A model generated the notes under the pieces. The model did not search any database. It was not told the DNA's origin and saw nothing but the letters and a program-made list of their open reading frames with translations. Positions 41,981 to 52,620 of a stretch of 64,000 bases of DNA are shown piece after piece. Source of the stretch: Acidocella facilis ATCC 35904 (GTDB taxonomy: Bacteria > Pseudomonadota > Alphaproteobacteria > Acetobacterales > Acetobacteraceae); contig NZ_JHYG01000008.1 of assembly GCF_000687875.1 (NCBI RefSeq), positions 62,001 through 126,000 of the forward strand, given 5' to 3'. Within the stretch, counting starts at the first letter, position 1. The number at the start of each line of letters is the position of its first letter. The position numbers and the translations under genes were made by a program.

Positions 41981-43345
41981 ATGGAACAGCTCGCGATGCA
42001 CGCCTTGGTGCGCTTCGGCTATGGCGGCGGCCCGCAAACCCCGCCCCCGGCGGATGCGCCGGCCTGGCTGCACGCGCAGATCACCGGGCCGGACCCGGCT
42101 CTGGCCGCCGGCGCCTTCGCCAGCCTGCCCACCGGCCAGGCGGCTTTGGACGTTTTGCGCGAGGATGCGGTGCTGCGCCGTCAGGAACTGGCAGCGCAGG
42201 CCGCCGGCACCGCCCCCGCCGCCAAGCCCGCCTTCAAACCGCGCAGCCACCAGCTTTACCTGGATGACGCGCTGGCGCAGATCGATTTCGCCGCCACCAC
42301 GGATGCGCCCTTCCGTGAGCGTCTGGTCTGGTTCTGGGCCAATCATTTCAGCGTCTCGATCCTGCAGGGCAACACCGCGCCGCTGGTCGGCCCCTTCATC
42401 CGCGAGGCGATCCGCCCGCATGTCAGCGGCCATTTCGCCGAGATGGTGCTGGCGGTGGAACGCCATCCGGCGATGCTGCTCTATCTCGACAACCAGCAAT
42501 CCATCGGCCCCAACAGCCCCGCCGGACAACGCAGCGGCAAGGGGTTGAACGAAAATCTCGGCCGCGAATGCATGGAGCTGCACACGGTCGGGCTGGAGGC
42601 GGGCTACAGCCAGGCGGATGTCACCAGCATGGCCAAGCTGCTCACCGGCTGGTCGGTCGCCACCACCGCGGAAGGCGGCGGGGATGAGCTGACCGGCTAT
42701 AAATTCCGCCCCAACGCGCATGAGCCCGGGCCGCAAATTGTGATGGGGCAGCACTTCCCGGAAGGCGAGGAAGGCGGCATCGCAGCGCTGCGATTCCTGG
42801 CCACCTATCATACCGCCTATCACCGCATCGCCACCGGCCTCGCCACCCATTTCATCTCTGACAATCCCCCGCCCCAGGCTGTAGCGGCCCTCACCCAGTC
42901 CCTGGCGCGCTCGGGCGGGCATCTGCCCAGCGCCTATGCCACGCTGATCGGGCTGGGGCTGCAGGCGCCGAAGCTGGCTAAGGTAAAAACCCCGTTCGAC
43001 TATACCATCTCCTTGCTGCGCGCCGCCCCGCCGCCGCAGCCGCCAAGGCCGGGCGCGGTGCTCTATATGCTGGCCCAGCTCGGCCAGCCGCTCTGGGCCG
43101 CCCCCTTGCCGAATGGCTGGCCAGATAATGCCGGCGCCTGGGCAGACCCGGATCTGATGCTGGGCCGGGTGGATGCCGCCTATACCTATGCCGGGCTGCT
43201 CGCCGGGGCCAACCCGCAGGCCATCGCCGCAACCGCGCTGGGAGGCTTGCAGAAGCCCGCCACCGGTCAGGCCATGGCCAAGGCCGGCTCCCCGCGCGAG
43301 GCTCTGGCCATGCTCTTCACCAGCCCGGAGTTTCTGCGGCGATGA
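41981..43345 (+). CDS. DUF1800 family protein
   Basis: 454 residues, start MEQLAMHALVRFGYGGGP. Family hallmarks: RERLVWFWANHFSVS, GLNENLGRECMELHTVGLEA and YSQADVTSMAKLLTGWSV. No clear signal peptide, which is unusual since the DUF1501 partner is exported; a missed upstream start or partner-dependent export are both possible. DUF1800 genes almost always precede a DUF1501 gene, and here they overlap by ATGA. The function is unknown; extracellular polymer or surface roles have been suggested for such pairs. Confidence 0.9.
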   Translation: MEQLAMHALVRFGYGGGPQTPPPADAPAWLHAQITGPDPALAAGAFASLPTGQAALDVLREDAVLRRQELAAQAAGTAPAAKPAFKPRSHQLYLDDALAQIDFAATTDAPFRERLVWFWANHFSVSILQGNTAPLVGPFIREAIRPHVSGHFAEMVLAVERHPAMLLYLDNQQSIGPNSPAGQRSGKGLNENLGRECMELHTVGLEAGYSQADVTSMAKLLTGWSVATTAEGGGDELTGYKFRPNAHEPGPQIVMGQHFPEGEEGGIAALRFLATYHTAYHRIATGLATHFISDNPPPQAVAALTQSLARSGGHLPSAYATLIGLGLQAPKLAKVKTPFDYTISLLRAAPPPQPPRPGAVLYMLAQLGQPLWAAPLPNGWPDNAGAWADPDLMLGRVDAAYTYAGLLAGANPQAIAATALGGLQKPATGQAMAKAGSPREALAMLFTSPEFLRR

Positions 43346-44571
43346 TCCCGCATCTCCCCCTCTCCCGCCGCGCCGCCCTGCTCGGCCTCACCGCCACCGC
43401 CTTTGCCGGGCAGACCCGCCTGGCCCTGGCCAGCGCGCCGACGGAGCAGCGCTTCATCGTCGTGCTGCTGCGCGGCGCCTTGGACGGCATGGCCGCCCTG
43501 CCGCCTTATGGCGATGCCAATCTGGCGGGCTTGCGCGCCGGGCTGGTCCCGCCCGCCATCGGCCAGCCGAACGGCATGCTGGATCTCGGCGGCTTTTACG
43601 GGCTGCACCCGGCCCTGGCCAATCTGCACGGGCTCTACCAGGCCGGGGAGGCGCTGCCGGTGCATGCCATCGCCGGGCCCTACCGCACCCGCAGCCATTT
43701 CGAGGCCCAGGACCTGCTGCAGCTGGGGACTGAGACCAATTCCATCAGCTCCGGCTGGCTGAACCGGCTGCTGCTGGAGCTGCCGGCCCCGCCAGGCCCG
43801 GTCGCCAAAGGGCTGGCGGTGGGGCTGGCGATGCCGCTGCTGCTGGAAGGCCGCGCCCCCGTGGGGGCCTACGCGCCGCTCGGCCTCGCCGCCGCCCCGC
43901 CGGATCTGGTGCAGAAGGCCCTGGCGCTGAACGCCCCGGACCATGTGCTCGGCCCCGCTTTGGCCCAGGGCGTGCGGGAGATGCGGTTCGATGCCCGCAT
44001 CCAGCAGGCCGAAGCCATGGAAATGTCCGACGATCAGCCGCCGATGGCGAAGAGTGCGAAGCGCGTCTATGGCTTTCCGCTGCTGGCGCAGAAGGCCGGG
44101 CAGATGCTGGCCGCGCCGGACGGGCCGCGCATCGCCGCCTTCGAGCTGGAGGGCTGGGACACGCATGGCAATCAGGTGAATGCGCTGAAGGGGGCGCTGG
44201 TCAATCTGGATACCGGGCTCGCCATGCTGAAACAATCGCTCGGGCCCGCCTGGGGCAGCACGGTGATCCTGGTCGCCACCGAATTCGGCCGCACCGCCGC
44301 GATGAACGGCACCAAGGGCACGGACCATGGCACCGCGACGGTGGCGTTTCTCATCGGCGGGCGGGTGGAGGGCGGCAAGGTGCGCGCCACCTGGCCGGGG
44401 CTGGGCCAAGGGCAGCTGTTCGAGAACCGCGATCTGGCGCCGACGGCGGATATACGCGCCTTGGCCAAGGGCGCGCTGGCGGCGCAGTTCGGGCTGCAAG
44501 GTGCGGCGCTGGAGCGCATCTTCCCCGGCAGCCTGGAGGCGCCGCCGATGGCGGGGCTGCTGCGGGCCTGA
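43342..44571 (+). CDS. DUF1501 family protein, Tat-type leader
   Basis: 409 residues. The N-terminus LPLSRRAALLGLTATAFAGQ has the twin arginine and hydrophobic stretch of a Tat signal, with cleavage likely after ALASA. The body has sulfatase/phosphatase-like blocks: FIVVLLRGALDGMAALPPYG, GPYRTRSHFEAQDLLQLG, ELEGWDTHGNQ and VILVATEFGRTAAMNGTKGT with DHGTATVAFLIGG, consistent with the alkaline-phosphatase superfamily fold. Translationally coupled to DUF1800. The stop lies two bases before repeat A2. Confidence 0.9.
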   Translation: MIPHLPLSRRAALLGLTATAFAGQTRLALASAPTEQRFIVVLLRGALDGMAALPPYGDANLAGLRAGLVPPAIGQPNGMLDLGGFYGLHPALANLHGLYQAGEALPVHAIAGPYRTRSHFEAQDLLQLGTETNSISSGWLNRLLLELPAPPGPVAKGLAVGLAMPLLLEGRAPVGAYAPLGLAAAPPDLVQKALALNAPDHVLGPALAQGVREMRFDARIQQAEAMEMSDDQPPMAKSAKRVYGFPLLAQKAGQMLAAPDGPRIAAFELEGWDTHGNQVNALKGALVNLDTGLAMLKQSLGPAWGSTVILVATEFGRTAAMNGTKGTDHGTATVAFLIGGRVEGGKVRATWPGLGQGQLFENRDLAPTADIRALAKGALAAQFGLQGAALERIFPGSLEAPPMAGLLRA

Positions 44572-44572
44572 G

Positions 44573-44710
44573 TTTCAAAAGTTTTTTGGTGCCGCTTTTT
44601 TTCAAAAAAGCGGCGAAAACGTTCGGGGTGGTGACGACAATGTTGCCAACCCCCAGCGTTTGTGGGGACTTTTTGAAAAAAGCCCCCACACCCCCAAAAA
44701 CTTTTATAAC
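44573..44710. repeat. Structured repeat A, copy 2 (cloverleaf)
   Basis: Same plan as copy 1: outer arms AAAAGTTTTTTGG and CCCCCAAAAACTTTT, and hairpin 1 identical (GCCGCTTTTTT/AAAAAAGCGGC). The middle hairpin keeps AACG...CGTT and GGGGT/ACCCC. Hairpin 3 is GTGGGGACTTTTT / AAAAAAGCCCCCAC instead of GTGGCCC/GGGCCAC. Both arms of hairpin 3 changed together, which keeps the pairing. Confidence 0.9.
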
Positions 44711-44714
44711 TTAT

Positions 44715-45647
44715 TCAAATTTTTTGCAGGGCGGCCAGCACCTCAGCCCGCCCCGGCAAATCCGCCCCGGCGCGCTGGCAGGTCAGCGCCCCGGTCACGA
44801 TCGCCTGGCGCAGCGCCGCCTCCGGCAAAATTTCCAGCCCGTCCCGGCTCAGTTGCCCGGCCGCCGCCAGCCCCTCCAGCAGCCCAGCCTGGAACGCATC
44901 CCCCGCCCCCACCGCATCCACCATGCTAATCGCCGGCGCCGGCAGCGCCATCTCGCCGGCCTTGGTAAAGGCCACGGCCCCTTGCTCGCTGCGCGTCACC
45001 ACCACCAAAGCCGGGCGCCGCGCCAGCCAGCCGCGCGCCAGCGCCAACGGATCCTCGCCGGGATAAAGCAGCCCCAGATCCTCCTGCGACACCTTCACCA
45101 TATCCGCCACTTGCAGCCACTCACCCAGGCTGGCGCGCCAGACGCCCATATCCGGCTCCACCGTCGGCCGCACATTCGGATCATAGGAAATCACCCTCTG
45201 CCCCGCCTGGGCGCGGGCAAAGCCCAGCAGCGTCGCCCCGCAAGGCTGCACCACCAGCGAGAAGGAGCCGAAATGCAGCGCGCGCACCTGCGCCGGCAGG
45301 TCCGGCAGATCCGCCGGCTCCAACAGCCGGTCCGCCATGCCGGCGCCATAAAAGGCGTAATGCGGCGAGCCCTGCGCATCGAGCTCCACCAGGCTCAACG
45401 TGGTCAGCGCCTCCTTGTCCGGGGAGAAGCGCATCTCCACCCCCTCGCCCGCCAGCGCGGCGCGCAGGCTCTGGCCCATCGGCCCGCTGGAGAAGCCGCC
45501 GAAAAACCCCACCTTCGCCCCCAGCCGCGCCAGCCCGAGCGCCACATTATAGGGTGAGCCGCCGCGATAAGCCTGCATCTGCAAGGCCGCCCCGGCCTCG
45601 CCACGCGGGAAAATATCGTACAAAGCTTCACCACAGACCAGAAACAT
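44715..45647 (-). CDS. frk: Fructokinase (PfkB family)
   Basis: 310 residues. The ribokinase fold has YRGGSPYNVALGLARLGAKV (sugar binding, PfkB signature 1) and VDAVGAGDAFQAGLLEGL (signature 2 with the catalytic Asp of GAGD). It phosphorylates fructose made by the mannitol dehydrogenase step. It is the last gene of the polyol operon, 15 bp after the ROK gene. frk in the Rhodobacter sphaeroides polyol operon has the same terminal position. The last codons (LQKI) lie in the AT-rich edge of repeat A2. Confidence 0.9.
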   Translation of the reverse strand: MFLVCGEALYDIFPRGEAGAALQMQAYRGGSPYNVALGLARLGAKVGFFGGFSSGPMGQSLRAALAGEGVEMRFSPDKEALTTLSLVELDAQGSPHYAFYGAGMADRLLEPADLPDLPAQVRALHFGSFSLVVQPCGATLLGFARAQAGQRVISYDPNVRPTVEPDMGVWRASLGEWLQVADMVKVSQEDLGLLYPGEDPLALARGWLARRPALVVVTRSEQGAVAFTKAGEMALPAPAISMVDAVGAGDAFQAGLLEGLAAAGQLSRDGLEILPEAALRQAIVTGALTCQRAGADLPGRAEVLAALQKI

Positions 45648-45662
45648 CGTCTCTCCTTACCA

Positions 45663-46919
45663 TCACGCGGCCGCCGGGCCGGAGCCCAGCAGCGGCTTCG
45701 CCTCGGCGCTGAATTTGCGCGCCAGAACCTCATTATTCGGCGCGAAATGGGCATAAAACGGCAGCAGCGCGGCGCCGATGGCCGGCCCATCCGGCCCCAG
45801 CCCGCCCTGGCGCAACACCGGCATCATCAACCCGCTCGGCACCAGCCGCGCCAGCGCCGCGCCCACCAGCGCCACGATCCTCGCCAGCGGCGCCGGCGGC
45901 AAAATCCCATCAATCACAATCGCCTCGACATCCACCACCGAGAGCGCGCCGATGATCGCCTGCGCCAGCGCCGCCGCGCAATCATCCTCCCACTGCCCCA
46001 GCCAGGGCTGCGCCGCCTCGCCCAGACCGGCGAGATCGCCGATCCGGTCGATCGCCACCCCGTTTGCCCGCAAATGCCGCAGCAGCACATAGATCGAGGC
46101 GCGATGCTGCAGCAGTTCGAACGGCCCGGCGGGTGGAACTGCCCCCGGCAGGGTGGAGGCGGAGACGGGGAAGGTGTTGAAGGCGGCGGCATTGCCATTC
46201 GGCCCGGTTTCCAGATTGCCGCCCAGCACCAGCCCGCCGCCGATGATGGTGCCGAGATAGAGATAGATGAAATTGCGCTCCGCCATCCCCTGGCCGCGCA
46301 CCAGCTGGGCGGTGGCGGCGGCGGAGGCGTCATTCTCGAAAAACACCTCGCGCCTTGTCTGCGCCATCAGGAAACGGGGGAAGTTGAAATCCCGCCAGCC
46401 TTGCGCCAGCGCGGCGGGGAAGCCCAGCTCCTCCTGCCAGTTATCCAGGAAATAGGGCATGGTGACGCCCACCCCCAGCAGCCGGGCGCGCTGGCGCGGG
46501 GCGAGGGAGGCTTCCAGCGTGGCGATGGCCTCCAGCGCCAGGTTGGGGACGGTCTCCGGCGCGGGGTAAGGATATTCATGCTCGACCTGGCGCAGCACCT
46601 TGCCGGAGAGATCCACCAGCACCGCCTGGATCGCCCGCCGCCCGACATGCAGCCCGATGGAAAAGGCCCGCTCGGGATTGGCCTCATACAGCACCGAGGG
46701 CTGGCCGATCTGCCCGGTGCGCTTGCCCGCCTGCACCAGATAGCCAGCCTTGTGCAGCGCATCGACAATCCCCGCCACCGCCTGCGGGGTGAGGTTGGCG
46801 CCACGCGCGATCTCGGCCTTCGAGGCCTGGCCGAGCCGGCGGATCGCCTCCAGCACCACCCGCTCGTTGTAATGCCGGATCTGCATGGCATTGCTGCCTT
46901 GGCGGGAGGCGGCGGCCAT
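45663..46919 (-). CDS. ROK-family repressor (NagC/XylR type)
   Basis: 418 residues from the ATG at 46919, which shares TGATG with the xylB stop. The N-terminal winged helix (~20-80) reads VVLEAIRRLGQASKAEIARG, ANLTPQAVAGIVDALHKAG. The ROK sugar-binding domain follows, but the kinase ATP and zinc motifs are degraded (YLGTIIGGGLVLGGNLETGP; no CxCGxxxC), as expected for a regulator that senses sugar without phosphorylating it. It probably represses the operon through the palindrome at 54012-54042. Being inside the operon it controls its own supply. Confidence 0.9.
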   Translation of the reverse strand: MAAASRQGSNAMQIRHYNERVVLEAIRRLGQASKAEIARGANLTPQAVAGIVDALHKAGYLVQAGKRTGQIGQPSVLYEANPERAFSIGLHVGRRAIQAVLVDLSGKVLRQVEHEYPYPAPETVPNLALEAIATLEASLAPRQRARLLGVGVTMPYFLDNWQEELGFPAALAQGWRDFNFPRFLMAQTRREVFFENDASAAATAQLVRGQGMAERNFIYLYLGTIIGGGLVLGGNLETGPNGNAAAFNTFPVSASTLPGAVPPAGPFELLQHRASIYVLLRHLRANGVAIDRIGDLAGLGEAAQPWLGQWEDDCAAALAQAIIGALSVVDVEAIVIDGILPPAPLARIVALVGAALARLVPSGLMMPVLRQGGLGPDGPAIGAALLPFYAHFAPNNEVLARKFSAEAKPLLGSGPAAA

Positions 46920-48361
46920 CACAGCCCCGATGCCGCGAAGGCAGCGCGAAAGCGCTGATAGCGGGCCTTATTCAACCCGGCCTGGGGGCTGAAAACCTCG
47001 CGCACGGCCGGCGCGCGGCAGACTTCCGCCTCCTCGCCGCCATCGGCCAGCCAGGCCAGACGCGCCGCCCCCAGCGCCCCCGCCGCCGCGCCGCCCTCGG
47101 CCAGCTGCAAGGGCACGCCCAAAATATCGGCCAGCATCTGGTTCCAGAGCCCGCTGCGGCTGCCACCGCCGACCAGCAGCAGCCCCTGCGCCCCGGCGCC
47201 CTCGCCCAGCGCCAGCAACCCGTCCCGCAGCCCGAACGCCACCCCCTCCAGCACCGCGTAACCCAGCGCGGCGGCGCCGTGATCCTGCCCCAGCCCGAGG
47301 AAAGCGCCGCGCGCCGTAGCGCTATTATGCGGGGTCCGCTCGCCGGTCAGATACGGCAGAAATAAAGGTACAGCCTCGCGATCCTGCGGTCGCAGCGCTG
47401 CGATTTCGGCCAGCAGCGCGGCCTCGTTCGGCTGTCCGGTCAGGCGCGTCACCCAGCGCAAGCTGGCGGCGGCAGAGAGCATCACCGACATCTGGTGCCA
47501 GCGCCCCGGCAGCGCATGGCAGAAAGCATGGATGCAGGACGCCGCATTCGGCGCGAACCCGTCGGTGGCGCGGAAAATCACCCCCGAAGTGCCGAGCGAG
47601 AGAAACCCCTGCCCCGGCCGCACAATGCCCATGCCAACAGCACTCGCGGCATTATCGCCCGCCCCGCCGGCCACCAGCACATCCGCCCCCATGCCCCAGC
47701 GCGCCGCGAGATCAGGCCGCAGCCGGCCGGCGACATCGCTGCCCTCAGCCAGGCCTGGCATCTGCTTGCGGCGCATCCCCGAAGCGGCCAGCAGCTCGTC
47801 CGACCAGTCCCGCCGGCCCACATCCAGCCAGAACGTGCCGGACGCGTCGGACATGTCCGAAATCGCCGCCCCGGTCAGGCAGAGCCGCAGATAATCCTTA
47901 GGCAGCAGCACCAGCGCGATGCGCGCGAACAGATCCGGCTCGTGCCGCGCCATCCAGAGCAGTTTCGGCGCAGTGAAGCCGGGCATGGCGCGGTTGCCGG
48001 TGAGTGCGGAGGCCTGCGGGCAGGCTTCGTCCAGCGCCGCGCATTCAGCGAAGCTGCGGCCATCATTCCACAGGATCGCCGGGCGCAGCGGGCGGTGTGC
48101 GGCATCCAGCGCCACCGCGCCATGCATCTGGCCGGAGAGGCCGATGCCGCGTACCGCGCGCATCGCCGCCGGTTCGCGTTCGGCCAGCTCGTCCAGCGCC
48201 GAGAGCAACGCCGCCTCCCAGTCCGCCGGGTCCTGCTCGGACCAGAGCGGGCGCGGGGTGGAGATTCTCAAGCCCCGCTCCGCCTGCGTCAGCACGCGAT
48301 GATCCGGCGCCAGCAGCAGCGCCTTCAGCGCCGAGGTGCCGAGATCCAGCCCGAGATACAT
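46919..48361 (-). CDS. xylB: Xylulokinase
   Basis: 480 residues of the FGGY family. YLGLDLGTSALKALLL is the phosphate 1 motif. ISLSGQMHG-type block GIGLSGQMHGAVALD and ILWNDGRS follow. GGGSRSGLWNQMLADILG is near the C-terminus with the catalytic Asp in GGAGDNAASAVGMG. It converts D-xylulose to xylulose 5-phosphate. The ATG lies in TAATG with the dehydrogenase stop. Length is normal. Confidence 0.95.
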   Translation of the reverse strand: MYLGLDLGTSALKALLLAPDHRVLTQAERGLRISTPRPLWSEQDPADWEAALLSALDELAEREPAAMRAVRGIGLSGQMHGAVALDAAHRPLRPAILWNDGRSFAECAALDEACPQASALTGNRAMPGFTAPKLLWMARHEPDLFARIALVLLPKDYLRLCLTGAAISDMSDASGTFWLDVGRRDWSDELLAASGMRRKQMPGLAEGSDVAGRLRPDLAARWGMGADVLVAGGAGDNAASAVGMGIVRPGQGFLSLGTSGVIFRATDGFAPNAASCIHAFCHALPGRWHQMSVMLSAAASLRWVTRLTGQPNEAALLAEIAALRPQDREAVPLFLPYLTGERTPHNSATARGAFLGLGQDHGAAALGYAVLEGVAFGLRDGLLALGEGAGAQGLLLVGGGSRSGLWNQMLADILGVPLQLAEGGAAAGALGAARLAWLADGGEEAEVCRAPAVREVFSPQAGLNKARYQRFRAAFAASGL

Positions 48362-49737
48362 TACCGGCTGGCGCGCCAGGCAACGGCGCGCTCATACGCG
48401 CGGCCAATAGCGGCTTCCAGCCGCGCATCCCCGGCCAGATCGCCGAACAGCACAATGTCGCGGCAGAAGGCCAGCAGCGGCAACGGCCCTTCCAGCATGG
48501 CGCGCACGCTGGCCTCATCCATCGCCTGGTCCTGATATTCAAAGGGCAGCTTGCCCGCCGCCCAATCCTGCAGGAACAGGAAGAACAAAGCCGGGATCAT
48601 CGCCACACTCTCGATCCCCGCCGCGGCGGCGAAGCGCTGGCGGATGGTCGGCGTCACCCAGCCGGGGATTTTCGAATAGCCATCGGCGGCGACGCGCTGG
48701 TTGGTGTCGCGGATATAGGCGTTGGAGAAGCGCTCCAGCACCTTGTCGCGATAGGCGGCGAGGTTGATCGGGCTCGGCTCCAGCACCGGCAACACGTCGT
48801 TGGTGACGTAATCATAGGCGAAGCCGCGCACATCCTGATCCAGCGTGCCTTCATGGATGAACAGATAGCCCGCCAGCGTGCCGGCCCAGGCGATGGTGGA
48901 ATGCTGGGCATTGAGCAGGCGGATTTTTGCCTCCTCATAAGGCTGCACCGAAGCCACCAGCTCCGCGCCGACCTTTTCCCAGGCCGGGCGGCCGGCGGCG
49001 AAATCATCCTCGATCACCCATTGGATGAAATCCTCACCCATCACCGGGCATTGGTCATTCCCGCCACAGGCGGCGCGCACGCGCTCGGCGACATCCGGCA
49101 GCGGGCGCGGGGTGATGCGGTCCACCATGCAGGCCGGGGTGGTGGTGTGGGTCTTCAGCCAGGAGAGCAGCTGCTCATCGCCGCGCCGGTAGAGGAATTC
49201 CGCGAAGCCTTCATGAAAGCGCTCGCCATTGCTGCGCAGATTATCGCAGGAGAGCAGCGTCACCTTGCCCGCATCGGCGCGCATGCGCGCATGCAGGATG
49301 GCGGCCAGCGCGCCATAGATGGTCAGCATCGTCCCCTGCTCAAGATCGCTGACCAGATCGGCGAAATTCAGATCCAGCTTGTGCTGCGGGGTGAGATAAT
49401 AGCCGGCCTCGGTGACGGTGAAGGAGATGATCTTCACCTCCGGCCGGGCGCCATAGGCGATGAGGCCGGCCAGCCCCTCCTCCCACGGGATGACATGGCG
49501 GATGGATCGGATTTCCTGGTAGGCGCGCACGCCCGCCGGGGTCACGGTCTCGACATGATAGACGCCGTTCTGCGCGATCAGCGCGGCTTCCACCGCCTGC
49601 ATGTCGGCGCGGATATTGGCCCCGGCCAGCACCCAGCTTTCATCGCCGAGATCGTGCAGCGCCTGGAGATAGACGGCCTGATGCGCCCGGTGGAACGAGC
49701 CCAGACCGAGATGCAGAATGACAGAAGGATGGGACAT
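48361..49737 (-). CDS. dalD: Polyol dehydrogenase (D-arabinitol 4-/mannitol 2-dehydrogenase)
   Basis: 458 residues. VILHLGLGSFHRAHQAVYLQ, FTVTEAGYYLTPQHKLDLN, LLSCDNLRSNGERFHEGFAE, VDRITPRPLPDVAERV and DTNQRVAADGYSKIPG closely follow the D-arabinitol 4-dehydrogenase (DalD) pattern. The mannitol 2-dehydrogenase MtlK is a close relative. The operon encodes both xylulokinase and fructokinase, so the enzyme may oxidise arabitol to xylulose and mannitol to fructose. The gene symbol is the best match, not proof of substrate. Confidence 0.88.
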   Translation of the reverse strand: MSHPSVILHLGLGSFHRAHQAVYLQALHDLGDESWVLAGANIRADMQAVEAALIAQNGVYHVETVTPAGVRAYQEIRSIRHVIPWEEGLAGLIAYGARPEVKIISFTVTEAGYYLTPQHKLDLNFADLVSDLEQGTMLTIYGALAAILHARMRADAGKVTLLSCDNLRSNGERFHEGFAEFLYRRGDEQLLSWLKTHTTTPACMVDRITPRPLPDVAERVRAACGGNDQCPVMGEDFIQWVIEDDFAAGRPAWEKVGAELVASVQPYEEAKIRLLNAQHSTIAWAGTLAGYLFIHEGTLDQDVRGFAYDYVTNDVLPVLEPSPINLAAYRDKVLERFSNAYIRDTNQRVAADGYSKIPGWVTPTIRQRFAAAAGIESVAMIPALFFLFLQDWAAGKLPFEYQDQAMDEASVRAMLEGPLPLLAFCRDIVLFGDLAGDARLEAAIGRAYERAVAWRASR

Positions 49738-49748
49738 GGGGGTGTCTT

Positions 49749-50828
<1,080 letters not shown>

Positions 50829-50840
50829 CAGCAGAACATC

Positions 50841-51662
50841 CTATTTCACCGCGCCGAAGGTCAGGCCGCGGACGAGCTGGCGCTGGGTGAGCCAGCCGAA
50901 GATCAGAATCGGCGCCACCGCCAGCGTCGAGGCCGCCGAGAGCTTCGCCCAGAACAGCCCCTCGGGGGCGGAGAAGGTGGCGATGAAGGCGGTGAGCGGG
51001 GCGGCGTTGGAGGAGGTGAGGTTGAGGCTCCAGAAGGCCTCGTTCCAGGTCAGGATGATCGAGAGCAAGGCGGTGGAGGCGATGCCGGGCCCGGCCAGCG
51101 GCAGCAGCACGATGCGCAATTGCGCCAGCGGCCCGGCCCCGTCCATGCGCGAAGCCTCGATGATATCGCCTGGAATTTCCTTGAAGAATGTATAGAGCAT
51201 CCAAACGATGATCGGCAGGTTGGAGAGCATCATCACCAGCACCAGCCCGGTGAGTGTGTCGAGCAGCCCGCTTTTCTGGCAGATCAGATAGATCGGCATC
51301 AGCACCCCCACCGCCGGCATCATCTTGGTGGAGAGCATCCAGAGCAGCAGATCCTTGGTCCAGCGATTGGGAAAGAACGCCATCGCGTAGGCGCCGGGCA
51401 TCGCGATCAACAGCCCCAGCACGGTCGCCCCCAGCGCGATGCCGACGGAATTGCCGAGCGCGCCGAGATAATCGCCCTCGTGAATGACATGGGTGAAATT
51501 GGAGAGGATCGGGTGGAAGATCAGCAGCGGCGGGGAATGCACCGCGTCGATCTCGCTCTTGAACCCGGTCAGCACCATCCAGGCGACGGGGAAGAACATC
51601 AGCAACGCCGCCCCCCAGCCCAGCACGAAGACGATCAGTTTTTGCAAAGGTGAAGCTTTCAT
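50841..51662 (-). CDS. smoG: Polyol ABC transporter permease (MalG/SmoG type)
   Basis: 273 residues with six membrane helices. The EAA loop that docks on the ATPase reads IIEASRMDGAGPLAQLRIVL. The N-terminus KASPLQKLIVFVLGWGAALL and the C-terminal LTQRQLVRGLTFGAVK are typical of MalG-like subunits. It lies 12 bp from each neighbour, within the operon. Confidence 0.92.
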   Translation of the reverse strand: MKASPLQKLIVFVLGWGAALLMFFPVAWMVLTGFKSEIDAVHSPPLLIFHPILSNFTHVIHEGDYLGALGNSVGIALGATVLGLLIAMPGAYAMAFFPNRWTKDLLLWMLSTKMMPAVGVLMPIYLICQKSGLLDTLTGLVLVMMLSNLPIIVWMLYTFFKEIPGDIIEASRMDGAGPLAQLRIVLLPLAGPGIASTALLSIILTWNEAFWSLNLTSSNAAPLTAFIATFSAPEGLFWAKLSAASTLAVAPILIFGWLTQRQLVRGLTFGAVK

Positions 51663-51674
51663 CTCTGGCTTTCC

Positions 51675-52568
51675 TTACAGATCGACATTGCGGGCGACGC
51701 TGCGGATGAGGAACAGCGCGACGATATTGGCGAGGATGACGGCGATGACACCGCCCGCCGAGGCGCCACCGACATCGAACGCCACCAGCGCTTTCTGATA
51801 GATCAGGTAGGTGAGCGTGGTGGTGGCATGGCCCGGCCCGCCGGAGGTGGTGACGAAGATTTCCGCGAACACCGCCAGCAGATAGATCGTCTCCATCATC
51901 ATCACGATGGTGATCGGCCGGGAGAGATGCGGCAGGATCACGTAGCGCAGAATCTGCGGGCCGCGCGCCCCATCCATCTTCGCCGCCTCGATCTGCTGGC
52001 GATCCAGCGACTGCATGGCGGTGAGCAGGATCAGCGTCGCGAACGGCACCCATTCCCAGGAGACGATCATCACCTCGCCGGCCATCGGCGCATGGGTGAA
52101 CCAGTCCAGCGGGGTGAAGCCCAGGCTGCGGGCGATATAGGCGAAGACGCCGTTCACCGGGTCCATCAGCAGATTTTTCCAGATCAGCGCGGCGACAGTC
52201 GGCATCACGAAAAACGGCCCGATGACCAGCAGCCGGGCGATGGCGCGGCCGGGAAATTCCTGGTCATAAAGCACCGCGAAAGCGACCCCCAGCACCAGCG
52301 TGATCACCAGCACGGCGGCGACCATCACCAGCTCATTCAGGATGGAGGCGAGAAAGGCCGGGCTTTCGACCAGGAATTTGTAATTGCTCCAGCCGGCGAA
52401 GCCGCTGATCGTCGGGTCGACGAGATTATAGCGCTGGAAGGAGAACCACAGCGTCATCGCCAGCGGCACCAGCGCCCAGAGCAGCAGCACGCCCACCGCG
52501 GGGGTGAGCAGCGGCCAGGTGCGCATCAGCTTGGCGCGATGCTGCATTTTGGGTTTTGCGTTGGCCAT
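51675..52568 (-). CDS. smoF: Polyol ABC transporter permease (MalF/SmoF type)
   Basis: 297 residues with six membrane helices. The EAA loop is IEAAKMDGARGPQILRYVIL. LLTPAVGVLLLWALVPLAMT forms helix 1, and YLLAVFAEIFVTTSGGPGHA is the conserved block before the last helices. It pairs with the MalG-type permease downstream. It is separated from the binding-protein gene by a strong hairpin. Confidence 0.92.
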   Translation of the reverse strand: MANAKPKMQHRAKLMRTWPLLTPAVGVLLLWALVPLAMTLWFSFQRYNLVDPTISGFAGWSNYKFLVESPAFLASILNELVMVAAVLVITLVLGVAFAVLYDQEFPGRAIARLLVIGPFFVMPTVAALIWKNLLMDPVNGVFAYIARSLGFTPLDWFTHAPMAGEVMIVSWEWVPFATLILLTAMQSLDRQQIEAAKMDGARGPQILRYVILPHLSRPITIVMMMETIYLLAVFAEIFVTTSGGPGHATTTLTYLIYQKALVAFDVGGASAGGVIAVILANIVALFLIRSVARNVDL

Positions 52569-52589
52569 GTCTGGGGTTTCCCTTGCGAG

Positions 52590-52612
52590 GCGGGCGGCGC
52601 GCGGCCGCCCGC
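52590..52612 (-). promoter_or_regulatory. Intra-operon hairpin after the binding-protein gene
   Basis: GCGGGCGGC and GCCGCCCGC pair perfectly (9 bp) around GCGCG, just past the binding-protein stop and without a T run. Such hairpins stabilise the upstream mRNA or partly end transcription, raising binding-protein levels above those of the permeases. Confidence 0.75.
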
Positions 52613-52620
52613 ATTGGCTT